DNA of 64,000 bases from Micrasema longulum (GCA_022494885.1 JAGVSM010003929.1:1-64000); one strand, 5' to 3'. Counted from the stretch's first letter, positions 31,602 to 44,785 are shown. Notes: a model not told the origin generated them from the sequence alone. Numbers and translations are program-made.

Positions 31602-34600
31602 TTGGAAAACTTTTTAAAACTAAAACAGGTTCAGACTCAGACCAAACGGTTGTTAAGGAGTAAAAAAAGACATGGATGGTCTCAATTTTGCGAACGACTT
31701 TCCCCTTCGAGCACTTTAAAATCTGTATGGACCATGATACGAAAATTTAGAGGTTCTTATAATCCTCCAATTGAACGTGTGCCGGTAACACTTTGGTTGG
31801 ACGACTTCCTTAATAAATTGGCTCCTTCTTACAGTCCCAATATTGAAGAAATTATTTGTTCTCCCGTTCCTTATTCCTATGCTCCGCTTAGCGGTCCCTT
31901 TTCTTGAACTGAACTGGAAAAGGTTCTCCTAAATTTAAATAACTCTGCTCCCGGTCCTGATGACATTCCCTATTCCCTTATAAAATGTTCAAATACTGTA
32001 TTTCGTGATTTTCTTTTAAATATTTATAGTCAATTTTTTTATTCAAGTTGTATTCCAGACTCCTGGAAAGTACAGTACCTCATTCCTATTTTGAAAGTTG
32101 TCAAAAATCCACATATTGGCTCCTCATATAGACCTATTCCTGTTTTCAAAAAAATCTTGAACATCTAGTTAAAAATCGGCTTGATTGGTTCGTTGAAAGC
32201 GATAAGTTTCTACCAAATTTTCAATTTGGATTCAGGAGAGGTAAGGAAACGCGTGACAACCTTTCTGTTTTTGTTACAGACATTCAAATCGCTATAAGTA
32301 AAAAAGAAATTCTAATAGCTTTCTTTCTGGACATCAAAGGAGCATATGATAACGTCGACATTCCGCTTCTCATTTAAAAACTCTCTTCTCTAAATGTTCC
32401 TTCGAAAATTGTAAATTTTATAAATAATCTCTATCTTAGTAGAACTGTTGATATTTTGGTCAACGGCCACACAGAGGGATCTAGATCCATTTGGAAAAAG
32501 CTTCCTCAAGGTAGTCCCTTTAGTCCTCTTCTTTTTAATATTGATACTTATGATCTTTTTCACTGACTTAATCATTCTTGTATTTTTTTATAATTCGAAG
32601 ATGATTTCAATATTTATATTTCTGGTAAAGAACTTCCTTTTCTGTTGAACCAAATGAAACTATCGCTTGATCTCTTTGATTCCTGGATTACCAAAAACGA
32701 ACTCATTTTGGCCCCTGATAAATGTAAAGTTATGGTCTTCACGAGAAAAAGAATTTATCGCTCCCTCTCAATCTTTTGATTAAAAACTTTTGCATTGGAT
32801 TTACCAACGAAATTAAATTTTTGGGCATTCATTTCTATTCTAAATTAGCTTGGCATACTCACATTCAGCATATTATTTCGAAATGTAATAAAAGCTTCAA
32901 TATTTTTAAGTCCACAGCTGGCGTTTCGCGGGAATTCCACCCCAAGATCCTTAAACTCCTTTACAATGCTCTTATTAGATCTCATTTGGATAATGCATCA
33001 TTCTTGCTCGAACCACTAACAAAACATTTGCTTTTAAACTCGATAAAATTATATTCAAATCACTTCGTCTTATTTCTGGCTGCATGAAATCTACTCCAAC
33101 ATCTTACAGGTTGAAAATGTTGACCCCCCCCCCCCTTCACATTAGAAGACAACAAGCGGATTCGTTCTTCATCAAACGCATCCTGTTACGGATGTCGTAT
33201 GGACTCAGCAGCCCTTCCTGGGGCCTCTTGAATAAATAGTGTAGAAACCTCGGTATATGTAACACGAAATGCCACCTCCACAATAAAGACTTTATTTTGT
33301 TTATTTACCTTCGGGGGTGGCTTTCGTTATACCGTGGCCTATAGAATTAGGATTTATTATTAAATTATAAATATATTGCATTGCCTGGTCATTATTTGAA
33401 TTAATAATAATATTTTGCTCTGTACATGTTTCTTACCGCGCGGTCTGCACCCTAGTGCGGGTGGGTGGCGGGGGGAGATGGTCGTTATACGTGGTGAGAG
33501 AGAGATAGATAGAGCGGGCAACAGCGCGCTATCTCTCTCGCGACAGGATTGGTCGGCTTACTCCCGCCCGCCATTGGCCGGCCTGTGTCGGCCGCGCGGA
33601 TTTGTTATGTATAAAACGACGCAGCGCCGTAAAATAAATCAGTCTATCTTTCACTCGTGTTTGAATCATCTCCTGCTCTACTCTCCGCCGATACCGACTA
33701 CGCTACAAGACCTTCGCCTGCCCTTGGATTCGACTTCTGGACTTCTCACCTTACGGATCTTTTCAGGACTACTAGTCAAATCGGCTTTTCGCTGCAGTGA
33801 ACCTTAACCTGAGCTTCGCCCTTCAGTTCCCGCCGCCAGTGAAATTAATTGTGTGCCTTGTTCTTCGGTTTCCGCTGCCTTACAAACAGCGGAAGGGACG
33901 ACCTCGTAAAGAGTGGTGGACCCGCTAACTCGTCGGTAGCGCGTCAGCTACACATCCGTTTTCAAAATCATCCTGTTCTGTCTAAAGTCCAATATCTTCT
34001 TTCCATTTGCAATAATTCTCCTCTTTGGCGTAAGAAAAATCACCCTGCTCTTTCGATTAGTCACGAGCGTGTTTCCTATTTTACTACTAAGATTTTTCGA
34101 TATCATACTTTACCACTTTATTCTTATCCATATTTCAGTTTTTTCTCAAACGTGGAAATTCATCTCGATCTTGGCTTTTCAAAATTTCAAACCATTCACA
34201 AATCGATTTCTTCTATTAATATTGAATTTTCAGAAATTATTAACTGTAAGTGGCCCGATCACAAGTATGTATTTACCGATGGTTCGAAATCAAATAATGG
34301 CATTGGCGCTTCCTTTCTTTGTGAACAAGACAATTAATTTGGTATTTTTAAACTCCCTTCTTTGCTCTCTAATTTTAATGCTGAATGCATAGCAATTTTT
34401 GAATCTTTAGTCCATATAGAAAAAATGAACTATTCGTAGTTCGTAGTCCGTTATTTTTACTGGTTCACTCAGCTGCTTAAAATTACTTCAGTCATCCCCA
34501 TTAAGTTCTAACTTTTCAATTATCATTTGTAATATTTTTACTTGTCTTTTTAAATTATTTCGATGCGCCAAAATTATTGTTTTTGCCTGAATTCCAAGCC

Positions 34601-35170
34601 ACATTGGAATATCAGGCAATAAAAAAGCAGATTCTCTTGCAAGGTGGGGTTCTGAAGTTGGTAATTTAAAAAACGACCGGGTGGATTTCTCAGATATTTC
34701 TAATTTGATTAGAGTAGTTAATTTTGATTGATGATTAAAGTGGAGTGAAATTCTTCTAAATTGCCAAAGGGATTTTTTTATAGTAATATCCAGCCTGATA
34801 TTCCCTCCGAACCTTGGTACAATAGCGCGTGTAAACTTAATAGGTCTAGGATTGTAACTTTTTGCCTTATCGGGTCTTTATTACTCCTGTCCAGTCTCCA
34901 GTATCATTATTACTTCCTGGCGTTTAATTTTAATAGTTATAATTTATCATTAATATAAGATTATGTTTTTGATATAATAATTTGATTATTTTGTCGTAAT
35001 TTTTCTAGTTATTCAGTTCTATCTTCCTTCTAATATTTTGCTGTAAGTTTCTCTTTTCTGTCAAATAGGCACTATCAGGTTTTGGTGGGTTTTTCTGTTA
35101 GTGCCTATTTTAATTTATGTTGAAATTTTTGTTGGTTTTTTATGTTTATTATTACAATTGATATTTTGTA
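31602..35170 (+). mobile_element. Decayed non-LTR retrotransposon (EN/RT/RNase H type), split by a solo LTR
   Basis: Fragments in several frames follow the ORF2 order of the 49046-54713 element. They begin with QTKRLLRSKKRHGWSQFCER and SVWTMIRKFRGSYNPPIER, then NSAPGPDDIPYSLIKC-like sequence and FGFRRGKETRDNLSVFVT. RT continues with FLDIKGAYDNVDIPLL, LPQGSPFSPLLFNI-type sequence and FLGIHFYSKLAWHTHIQHII, then ALIRSHLDNASFLLEPLTK. After the LTR come RFQNHPVLSKVQYLLSIC and the RNase H start YVFTDGSKSNNGIGASF. Many stops and shifts make it dead. A 3' UTR with TCTGTCAAATAGGCACTATC runs to about 35170 and recurs at 46095-46420. The 5' end and endonuclease are missing. Confidence 0.82.
33184..33952 (+). 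mobile_element. Solo LTR (769 bp) with 5-bp target duplication
   Basis: Begins TGTTACGGATGTCGTATGG and ends GCGCGTCAGCTACA, the TG...CA ends of LTRs. CATCC flanks both sides (33179-33183 and 33953-33957), and removing the element rejoins the interrupted non-LTR reading frame (FFIKRI to RFQNHP). Inside are a TATA-like TATAAAA at about 33610 and an AATAAA near 33633. It is more GC-rich than its surroundings. A 5-bp TSD and TGTTACGG start fit Gypsy or BEL/Pao; the superfamily is not proven. Open frames inside it are not genes. Confidence 0.9.
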
Positions 35171-36150
35171 CTATTTTTTTTTTCAAAGATATTACAAATA
35201 CAAGTAGCTTTGTTTTAGGACACTTTACATGACTGCGAAAACTGACTGGTGGTCGTCGAGATTTATTATAAGCATGGGACGTTCAAGGTCATTCGGTATG
35301 TACTCTTTTTTAATAAAAAAGGTTATTATATTTGGAAACTCAACAGGATCGGTGGACATAGGGTCCTTAGTAAAACCTTAAGTTTGTGACCTTGTGAACG
35401 ACCACCGCTCATGCCGCAATTTCGAAAAAATGGTGCTTGAAATCAGTTTTTTGTGTATAATTACGTCCCTGAAGGTTTTATAGAAAAAAAAATATACGAA
35501 AGTCTAAGTAAATAAAATTTACTTAAAAATCGTAATAATTTTTTTTTTGTAGGATCAATACTTTCCAAGATACACGTTTGAACATCAAATACATTTTATC
35601 AAAATAGCAGAAAAGCGGTAATTGCACTAACTTTTTACTAATTATTTGATAGTTGATCTACGAAAAGTCATCATCATCATTCCATGTCCACTACCTAGTT
35701 GGAGTTCACAAAAATCCTCGAGGCATCTCGGTCGGATGCCAGCTCCTGTGCATTCTCACAAGTCAGGTTCGCATCTCATAGTTGTGACATGAACTACCAA
35801 TCAAATTAGCAGCGGAGGTCTAAGACGTCGAGAACTTGATGCCTTGTTAAGCAGACTAACCTGAAGTAGCATTATGTAATATTAAATTATTTTTATATTA
35901 TAATGTACACTGTTTAAAGCATTTGTAATACCTACCACCTGTATATTTGTAAATTTCGATTCTTTTATTAGAATACTCAACTGCGAGAGAAAAAAAGACT
36001 GTTTTTAAAAACCATCGGCGGAACTTTTATTCGATAAGGATGGAATGTGAAAGGGAACAAATCGACACTATTCAAGACTAATTAATATAACCAGCACCCA
36101 TATGCACATGGTAACAAAGGTAACAAATACAATATAAATATATTTCTTTG
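35171..36150. other. Intergenic DNA without recognised features
   Basis: No ORF, inverted repeat or SINE head was recognised. A moderately GC-rich part at 35700-35850 (CCTCGAGGCATCTCGGTCGG) may be an old repeat. Confidence 0.35.
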
Positions 36151-36154
36151 AAAC

Positions 36155-37322
36155 TAGTCTGTTATGACAATAAAAGGGATCAATTGTATGACACAAAATG
36201 TCATCAAAATCTTGAAATACGAGGAGTAACGGGAATCGCGCTGTGGTGGGGAGGGAGAGCGGGTATGCCCATTTTTCAATCCGGTATCCATTAGTCCGAG
36301 CCCTCCTTCCACGATACGTGTATCCGTCGACTTGGCGCGCGGCGTATGTAGCGTGCGATGATGCCTTCCTCCGCACTCGTCTATGTTGCACTTTGTCGCA
36401 CAGCACTTCGATCGAAGCAGTCTGGAATCGCGCACAAATGTCCACTTGTCTTTCATACTAAGCCCCGAATATTCGCAGCATACATCGAGCTTGTGTGTTC
36501 CTTCTTTCACTATATACATTAAGTAGCATGTGTCCTTTAGAGGCGCGATTCCTCTCAGCCTTAGCGGGGCCTGCATTGATCTCGAGGCAGCCCGCGTTAG
36601 GTTAGGTTCGGCGAAGAGAGGTGTTCACCGTCGAATCCCTCGACGGTCGCGACAACGTCCTCGCTGCGACGGCATAATCAGTCACAGCTTCCGCTGACGC
36701 GTTGTCTGGCAGCTTCGGAATCCACCGCATCCGCTCCAAGACCGTCTCCACGATAAGCTCAGGGTGTCCGAACGCAGATTCCAGCATCTTCATTATCTCA
36801 GTAACCTTACCCGGGTCCACGAGTAGGGCCGATACAGTCTGTCTGGCCCGTCCTGTGAGTTTTCTCTGCAGCCGTAGAATATTTTCTGCATTGGATAATG
36901 CACACATCTCCGTAGACTGGTCGAACTGTTTTAAAAATCCGCCACTCTAGCGGATCCCCCGAGAACTGGAGTAGGTCTCTCGCACCAGTCTGCCTTGCGA
37001 TGAATGACGTCATCCTTGGGTCGTCACTTCGCGGCTGCGACGTCACTTCGGTCGATTCACCGTCCTTCAGTGCCTTCACGAATGCTGCGGCCATCCTGTC
37101 AACTGTGGGGTATGAAGCACTGTTTTGGTTGCTAACCCACTCGCCGGTGAGTCGTCTTGTCTCCGAATCCTTGGAGTCGAGTGTCGTCGGGTTCAATGTA
37201 GTATGATTCGCAGGGCTCGCTACGTTTGGTCGTGGCTCTGCGGCTTCCTCCAAATGCGCCGGCCCGGGTTAAGTTGTTTCCAACGACCTGACCGGGTTTT
37301 CCAACCAGCGAACCATTTGTCT
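36155..37322 (-). pseudogene. BEL/Pao retrotransposon gag remnant
   Basis: On the minus strand the frame starts MVRWLENPVRSLETT, meets an in-frame stop (TAA), and continues PGPAHLEEAAEPRPNVASP. The gag core follows: LLQFSGDPLEWRIF, then, after a shift, NAENILRLQRKLTGRARQTV and LVDPGKVTEIMKMLESAFGH, ELIVETVLERMRWIPKLPD. The next stretch, VATVEGFDGEHLSSPNL, is again in another frame. It ends with CCATKCNIDECGGRHHRTLH, the Cys/His cluster of BEL/Pao polyproteins. Protease, RT and integrase are absent, and no flanking LTR was found. It lies between the decayed non-LTR element and CSN4. Confidence 0.85.
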
Positions 37323-37904
37323 TTATTGAGGGCCTAGCACTCAGCTGACAAATACCAGGGCACCTAGCTACATTTATCTATTCATTATTAATTTATGTCA
37401 ACTCATTTATTTATTAAACAAGTTATGTACGTCCGGAACAGTGATGTTAAATCAATCACAAAGCATGCCACTTGTAATTTAGAGTTGCCAGCTTAAAAAT
37501 CAGTTTCAGTACCGATTTTTGGCAGACTGCATAAAAAAAACTGCTCCAGAAAACAGAAATAAAGTACTGTTAACTATACCATGGAGCACTGATCCAGAGT
37601 ATGCAACACTACAATGTGACCACAACCTGACTAACGCAAATATATCAGTGCATCCATATTTCTACTTAAAGTATAAGTAACAGTCCTTATGTCTTTTTTA
37701 TCTGTACAGGACTTAAAAATGAAGTTACTGTAAAAATACTTCATAACTGTTTAGATATCGGCATGTGCAAAAGGAATATTATAGTTCACACATATAATAG
37801 TTCTGTGAGTGAAATAGAATCAGAACCCTGGACGAGCGTTTTTCCCTAGATGGCTATTCTTAAGCAAAAATCTTGAATAAGGAAATCGAGTGAAAATAAG
37901 GCTG
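37323..37904. other. Intergenic DNA without recognised features
   Basis: No gene or clear repeat. Part of it could be the 5' leader of the BEL/Pao element, but no LTR end can be shown. Confidence 0.35.
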
Positions 37905-38145
37905 CCTTGTTGTGTAGTGGTTGATGCGTTCCTCTACCATCCTTGAGGTCCTGACTTCGTTTCCAATATAGATTTTAAAGGTTGTTTGAAGTGCAATATT
38001 TAGTTGCGCCTCAACTAGCACCTGAAGCTTGAGACTGATTACCTTACCTTAAAGTAACAGATGATCAAAATACGCTGCATTTGGTTTACAAATACAGCGC
38101 CCTATGCCCCATACTGAGTGCGAAAAGGGAAATGATGATGACGAT
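37905..38145 (+). repeat. tRNA-derived SINE family A copy
   Basis: Head GCTGCCTTGTTGTGTAGTGG, CTTGAGGTCCTGACTTCG at the decayed B box, then CTTACCTTAAAGTAAC and CAGCGCCCTATGCCCC, ending AAATGATGATGACGATT. Confidence 0.75.
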
Positions 38146-38256
38146 TCTTGTTTACAATGTAAATAATGATACCCGGATTGTGAGAAAACACTTTATTAAC
38201 CAAATTTTGACTAAATTATGATTCAGTACATGTTTTCCGTTTATGAGCCACAAAAA

Positions 38257-41200
38257 CTATTGTATCATCTGTTCTTCCATTACACTGGCCATCCATTCTG
38301 GTTCCTTAGCAGTGATTTTGTCAATTATACTGTTCACTTGGTAGCACAAGCTTTGGATCTGTCTGTCCCACTGTGGCAATACTTCCCGAGCTAGAAAATG
38401 AGCAGACTACTTAACCATTTATAGAATCATGTGACAGTTCGGTTACAACCCATTTCAGTGCTTACAAAATCCAAAATTAACACCAAAGCACACTACGGGT
38501 ACAAACCATTGTGCAATTAAAGTACATTTTCACATAAACAGATGATTTTGGTTGCTAGAAAATTTATTAGAGATTCACTCGCCTAACTCGCGTGAAACTA
38601 ACAGGGATGCGTATGTGAAATATTGAAAAAACGGTAAAAATATATTTATACGCGATATTAAGTACACGTTTTGCGCTTTGTTCAAACAACCAAAACAATT
38701 GTTTCAACATATTTCATGTTTGAAAATTGAGAATACTTTGAGGTATTGTAACACAAATGGCACATTCCAATTTTCTACTGTTTTGTTAACTTTATTGTGA
38801 AAATTTTGAAAAACTGAAACACGCGTTTCATTATTTGCAGAAAGCTATCAAGCGACCTGGAGTGGTATTCTGAATTATATGGCGCGCATAGAGAATGCTA
38901 TTTAAATGTGTTTTGTGTAAAAAACTAAATACGCGCTAAAAAAGCATTATCTACACGCTATACTGTTCAGAATACCAGCCCTAGTATTTTTTTTTTATTT
39001 GAAAGAAGTTTAGTAATAAAGGGTTAATGTGGTACAATTCAAACCATTTTATGCAGATTAACATACTATATGTATGCAACAAAGATTTAAAACATTTTAT
39101 GGGTTTACACTGACCAATTCTTTCAGGCTGATAAGAGGTTATATCACAAACTCAGCCATTTTGGAGAGTATAAATTTTAATATTCCTGATGGATATCTCA
39201 GACAGTGTTAGCACGCACTGTTTTACCTCCCGACTTCCAGAACCAACCTGCCTTTGGTTATGCCGATTAGAAGATCAATCGGGCAGCTTAACACGATCAC
39301 TTTGGAAATCAACATCTTTCACATCCGTACAACTATGTTTAAGAGGCAAATACTCTTGCTATTGGGGAGTACTATACGTTTATAATATCCTTAGGGTTCC
39401 TGGACTGATATGTTGTCCCAATTCAAGGCCTTAAATATTTTATTTTGTAATGTTATTTTGGTCCAATAAAACTAATTTGAATTTGAGGTGGCCACTTTCC
39501 ACACTTAACGTTCACCATTCTGCCTAAGTTTGAATTCAGATGTTTAGGATCACATGGGGGTAACTACGAAAATACGTATTGTGAGTTAAGCTTAATTTCA
39601 GTGATGTTATAATCATATTTCAGGGTTTAGGATCACAAAAAAAGTAACTAGAAAAATACGGCTTTATGATAAACGCAAATATAGATTTTGATCTAACTGA
39701 GAAAACATGATTATGGCATTGCTGATACTGAGCCTAACTCACAATTAGAACTTTTGTAGCTACCCCCTGTGATCCCAAGCCCCTGAAATGTGATCTTAGA
39801 TCACAGAAATTAACAGAAAAATTTAAGAAATATGGATGCTCAAACGTAGTCAAAATTTCATATGTTACACAGTGTGTGAAATTGCCACATAAACCAGTCA
39901 ATAACAGGTCATAAACCCTGTATAAGCATAGACTAGATTTTGGAATACAGTAAACCCCCCAATAATGTTGAGATAGGTACCACGTTATCGGGGTGAACCT
40001 TATAGGTGGGACTTGACTCGCGCGGGATGACGTAATCTTCCCGGAACTTGCGGGCAGGGTAGTTCAACGTGACAGTTTAACTTTTTCTTGTTGTAAATGA
40101 GAATTATCTACATCGAGAGATAATGCGTATGACATCTATCGCGCGATATTCACATATTTACTTACTGTATAACGTGAATATCCCCGGGACAGAGCAGCGA
40201 TGTGCCGATGAGTCATCAATGTTAGTTCCGCTGAACGTGTCTATCAAGGTCAAGGGACACGGGCCTACGTTATACGGGGGACCACCGTTATAGGAAAAGA
40301 CGGCCGCAAACGTTATAGGAAAAAACCCTATAGAAGTGTATGTTATAGATACAACTCACTTTCGAAAGGTAAAATAATATAAAATAAGTCAAACAATGTG
40401 GCATAGGTAAAAATAATGTAAGGATGAAGATGTGAAATAGGGCAAACAATGTAGCATAGGCCAAAACAATGTGATAAAGGTTAATGATACATTACACATG
40501 CCAACATGATGATATATTGTGGAAGTAAAACTTACTTTCAAAATGGACAATAGAATCAATTTGGTCGATGTAACCATTCATTCTCCCCTCTGTGATCATT
40601 TGACTAGCGATTCGCTCAGCCTTCGCTGGAGGTATTTCTAATAATGACCCTAATTCTTCGAATGTTATGTTGTTGTACAGCTTGCTAGCTGATAACAAAT
40701 TGTGTTCGAATACGGCTCTGTCTAAAATTGGGGAACCATCCACAGTACTTGCCTAAAATAAATCAATTTATTAAAATCACGCAGATTTACTAATTATAGT
40801 AAAAGAAATCAGTTAAAATAATAAATACTTTTTGATGAGTCTGCATTAACGCTTCAAATTCTTGAAGTTCAGACCTTCGAATTATTCTATCCAGATACAT
40901 TTTCTCGAGGATCGAGTAAGCAGGAAGTTGTTGACATCTTTCATCTTTGAACAACGTAGCGAGCATACGAGATCTTTGCTGCCCTGTAAACGCAATACAA
41001 CCATAGTATTTAGCAATATCTGGGTTTAAGCTTATATAGGCTTTGGTGTGAATAAATATTTACCAGCTGATGCCAATACTGTGCAAATAAGCGCATTACG
41101 TAGACATGTCATTCTTTCATCATCATGTATAATTGTGCGGTATGACAACTCATTGTATCTTTGGGCAGCTTCTATGAACTTTCTGAAACAAAACTAGGAT

Positions 41201-43317
41201 ATTGAAATACAGGTTTCATCACAAGGATTCCGTTGTCATTTAAATGCAGAAATCACAATTCTGCAATAATACAATTTTGAGTAGCTAAAAATATTAAGTT
41301 AAAAACTGGAATTATATAAATCAAAAAATATAAATATACATTTCAAGTACATCAATTTGTATTCACTGTTTTGGAAATTTAAAAAAAAAAAAATATTTCA
41401 TGGGACATATATCTTAAAACTGACATTGAAGGATTGAGGATTTGTATATATAAATAACTGTTATAACAATACAAACTAAGGTCAATATCAAAATACTACA
41501 GACCTTCTGTAATCTAAAACACGAGCATAGCAAACTTTGTAATAGATCTGTAATTGCTCGTTGCTACTTTCTGCCTGAAGAAGTGAAGCTCTATTGACAA
41601 AAGCCTCCGCCTGAACTGGATCATCATCCTCCAAGTAAAGTCTCGCTATTTTTAAATAAGTCTCCAGTTTGTAATCCACGGAATATTGTCTGGAAGTTTA
41701 CAATGCGTTTAAGCAAAAAGGCCAACAGAAAATTTAAATACATAGTGAGTAGTGAACTTTTTATCAGTCATGGTTAAACTTGAACCATTTATTTAGTGTA
41801 ACTAAGTTCGGAAAACCTTAACTCATATTATGTTGATATAATATGACTACCATTAAATTATAGTATGTACACACTGAATAATTTCAGTGTCTTCATCTAT
41901 CCAATTATTATTTTCTCAAATAAAATTCCCTATGAAAGGAATACACTATGTTCATGTATTATTTAAATAAAGTGAAATCTGAACAGAAAATGTGTTGACA
42001 ATTTATAACTCTTTATTTTCTTTAATTAATGGAAGGGTGACACTTCAATCCACTTAGTTTGATAGACCAACTATTTGTTTAATTGCTCTCACAACATGGT
42101 CAGACTGGGGCGGTTTTTAAAACGTTTAAACTATACATAATTATACTTAATTTAAGTGTGTGTGGGAAGCATTTTTCCAAAAGTAGTTGTTTTCTGAATG
42201 TATTTCTAAGAAATAATTATTTTTAGTATTTACAGTAGAACTACATTTATTTGAACTTTTCAATTCATCCAGATTGCTATCATTCATCATGATCGTTATC
42301 AGGAAATAAAAAAAAAACGGGATGATCTAAATAAAAAGGGGCACTAGAGCACAAAGCAATTAACTTTGTTGGATATGTTGAAGAAAGTTTTTATGTGATA
42401 ACGACTGGCACTCATTAATCCGGATAGTTGGAATGTTAGTGTAATATTTTTTATTAATGGGTTTTGTCTAATGTTATTACAAGATTTTAAAAACAGTTTT
42501 GACAGTCTTAAGCATTACACATTACAATAATACTCATATGAATTAAAGCGCTTTAGTATTTTTTTAAAAGAAAAAGTACATATTTGCGTACTTATGATTT
42601 GCTCAAATATTTTAATTTTGGGGCCATTTTAAAGTAGACTTAACAAACTCTTATAAAATCAGAATCAACAATCACTACCGTGGGAATGGTACCCAACATA
42701 TTGATCATAACAGTATTGAACACAATATAAAATGCTTAACTCACTTTTGTCCCGTTTCAAGTGGTATTCCCACCAGAACGTTGGCAGCTTCTTTCCAGTT
42801 TTGATTTCTCTCATAAATATCGGCAAGGTGTTGCCTTATGCTTGCAACTTGCTCTTCAAAAGAAATAACCCTTGGTTGGACTTTGTCGAGCGTGTAGTGA
42901 GATACTTCTTTCGATACATCATCAGGCAATAATGTGAGATGGGTGCTCACATCTGTCAAAAGCTGTCTCGATATCACTAAACTCACATTTTCATTGACAA
43001 CTAAAATTAAAAATCTATAATCAAAGGATGCATACTGTTGAATACCAATCTATAAAATAATTGGTAACCTGACTTACTTGCTTCAATGAAGACTTTTAAG
43101 GTCTCTGTCAACTCTTCAAATGGATTTTCCAACAAATCTATGAGTATATTTCTGTACCTGAAAATAAATAATAAAGCTTTAGCAAATACAAGTAGATACA
43201 TTTATATTTTTTTGAAAACATACTAACTGCTTACTTTTCAGCTTGGTCTTTGTGAGAACTGCAAGAATTCCCTAACTCGTTTAGACTCTGGCGAACGTTC
43301 ACAAGGGACATTGGCAT
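38257..43317 (-). CDS. CSN4: COP9 signalosome subunit 4, complete (8 exons, 409 aa)
   Basis: CSN4 is a PCI-domain scaffold of the COP9 signalosome, which removes NEDD8 from cullin-RING ubiquitin ligases. Coding exons (minus): 43235-43317, 43078-43157, 42745-43000, 41504-41689, 41064-41182, 40829-40983, 40536-40752, 38257-38390. The sum is 1230 bases and all phases agree. The protein starts [18 protein letters not shown]. Near-identical family blocks follow: [109 protein letters not shown], and [20 protein letters not shown] at the winged-helix half of the PCI domain. [15 protein letters not shown] comes next. The length matches human CSN4 (406 aa). The last intron (2.1 kb) holds a Jockey tail and other repeats. 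Confidence 0.97.
39100..39478 (+). mobile_element. Jockey-like 3' fragment in the last CSN4 intron
   Basis: Broken frames give [56 protein letters not shown] and a [14 protein letters not shown] tail, then CCAATAAAACTAATTTG as an end. The arrangement (FxxPxxRTNxxxxxPIxRxxxxxN...INIF) is that of Jockey/CR1-type ORF2 ends. It lies antisense to CSN4. Confidence 0.6.
39480..39945. repeat. Partial repeat D copies in the last CSN4 intron
   Basis: GTGGCCACTTTCCACACTTA at 39486 is on the + strand. ATGTTACACAGTGTGTGAAA to CATAAACCCTGTATAAGC at 39860-39925 is on the minus strand. Both match repeat D (4500-4740). The sequence between them repeats GTTTAGGATCACA and TGTGATC motifs in both senses. Confidence 0.5.
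39949..40360. repeat. Possible MITE in the last CSN4 intron
   Basis: ACAGTAAACCCCCCAATAAT near 39950, ACGTTATCGGGGTGAACC, ACGTTATACGGGGGACCACC, and AACGTTATAGGAAAAAACCC are reminiscent of pogo-like non-autonomous elements. The segment is more GC-rich than its surroundings. The right end and TSD were not located. Confidence 0.35.
42231..42460. repeat. Possible pogo/Tigger-like MITE in a CSN4 intron
   Basis: Left part ACAGTAGAACTACATTTATT; right part with ATTAATCCGGATAGTTGGAA, an inverse Tigger-like end. The TA target duplication is not certain. Confidence 0.35.
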
Positions 43318-43583
43318 TTTAGAATATTGAGAAACAAGTCTTTACCAAAAATCTGTTTTTGTAATCGAATTATTTAGAGAGTAAAAAAATTGCAAAGATA
43401 TTCAGAATTCCTTAAAACGTAACAATATTTTTAAAACATCGACCCGGCTCAGATAAAAGAGAAATAGCATAGAAAATAAAAATGAAATAGAAATAAAGAT
43501 CAGATCTTCCAAGAAAAAAAAATGTTCTTGTCCCATAAAGCAGATATTACCATAGGTTAACATCTGGTAGACGTAGACTACGA
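43318..43583. promoter_or_regulatory. CSN4 upstream region
   Basis: 266 bases between the CSN4 start and the hAT-like element at 43584. No promoter motif can be defended; the CSN4 promoter and 5' UTR should be here. Confidence 0.35.
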
Positions 43584-44654
43584 CTAGAGATGAAAATAAT
43601 CGACTAAATTTACTAATCGAATGATTAGTAATCGAATGAAGGAAATAGTCGAACTAATCATTCGAATGAATCATTTATTTCCGGTATACCATAGACAATA
43701 GAAATAAAAAAAAGTCGTGTGTTTATTGTATGTAACCCCAATAAAAAAGTAATTAAAAAAATTTAAAAAAAAAACAAATTAATACTGATTTTCAAACAAA
43801 CAAATGGGAAAATGGAGACATGGTTTTAAAATTAAAAAATACCACCCTCTACGGAGCAACAAATTATAAACCTACATAGGAGGTGATTTTCACAAAAATG
43901 GCGCTATATAAATTATCCAAACATTGGGTTGATACGAGCTAAACACACCTGTTTAAAATATTCAGGAATTAAAATCTTTTGTCCCCGTAAAAATAAGCAG
44001 GTATTTTCGTTTTAGATTATAAAATCAACCTTGTTTGTATTGGGAAAAAACGCGGCGATATTTTAGAATATTTCAATACGAATTTAAATATAACTTTCCA
44101 ACACATTCTATTCTTTTCTCTAATCTGGGGTTTCTCAGTAATAATACATTTAAATATAACCTTTTAGTTCATGCTAGCCGATTCCGAAAAGATCCCCATT
44201 TTAATGACCGCCTTTACAAATAAATACATTAAAATAAATCCCCATTAGCCAGAGCCGTTACTAGGTATTTACAAATATTTCGTCCATTGTTAGTGTCAAT
44301 TACGACCTCGGGTTAAAATCAAATGACCGAGCGGCGAATTACCCGGAATTCCAAAACCCTTTCTATTGAAAATAATATCTTTAACAATAAATATTGACCC
44401 ATGTTTTCCGCTGGGGAAGACATGACCTTTTTTGATAATAATTCGCAAATTGATGGCCATTAGAAAAATATTTGTATTTTAAAAACTTATTTAAAAATAA
44501 CAAAAATAAAACGCATAATTAATTCCTCTGTGATACATACAAACCTTTCTTCTTCAAATTTCATACATCTTTATTTATACGCGCGCTGATTATTCTAACT
44601 TGCTACCTATTAACTTAAAACACTAATTAACTTTTGCGCCATCATTTTCTAATC

Positions 44655-44785
44655 CGCGGCCGTGGTACATAAGGCACTGTACCAGTGCGCCCATCGCAAC
44701 GTATCAGCGATTATTTTATAATATGTATAAAAGTATTTTACATCCACCTTGCCAGGAATCGAACCTAGGACCTCAAGTATGGTTC
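44655..44785 (-). repeat. SINE family A fragment
   Basis: Minus strand: GAGGTCCTAGGTTCGATTCC (B box), GCAAGGTGGATGTAAAATAC, CACTGGTACAGTGCCTTATG. The A box is lost. Confidence 0.6.

Noticed and set aside
33415..33807. 130-codon open frame in GC-rich DNA
   Set aside because: It lies wholly inside the solo LTR, and its composition reflects the LTR rather than coding selection.
36702..37337. Plus-strand open frames of 68-82 codons
   Set aside because: They are antisense to the BEL/Pao gag remnant, which has clear family motifs on the minus strand.
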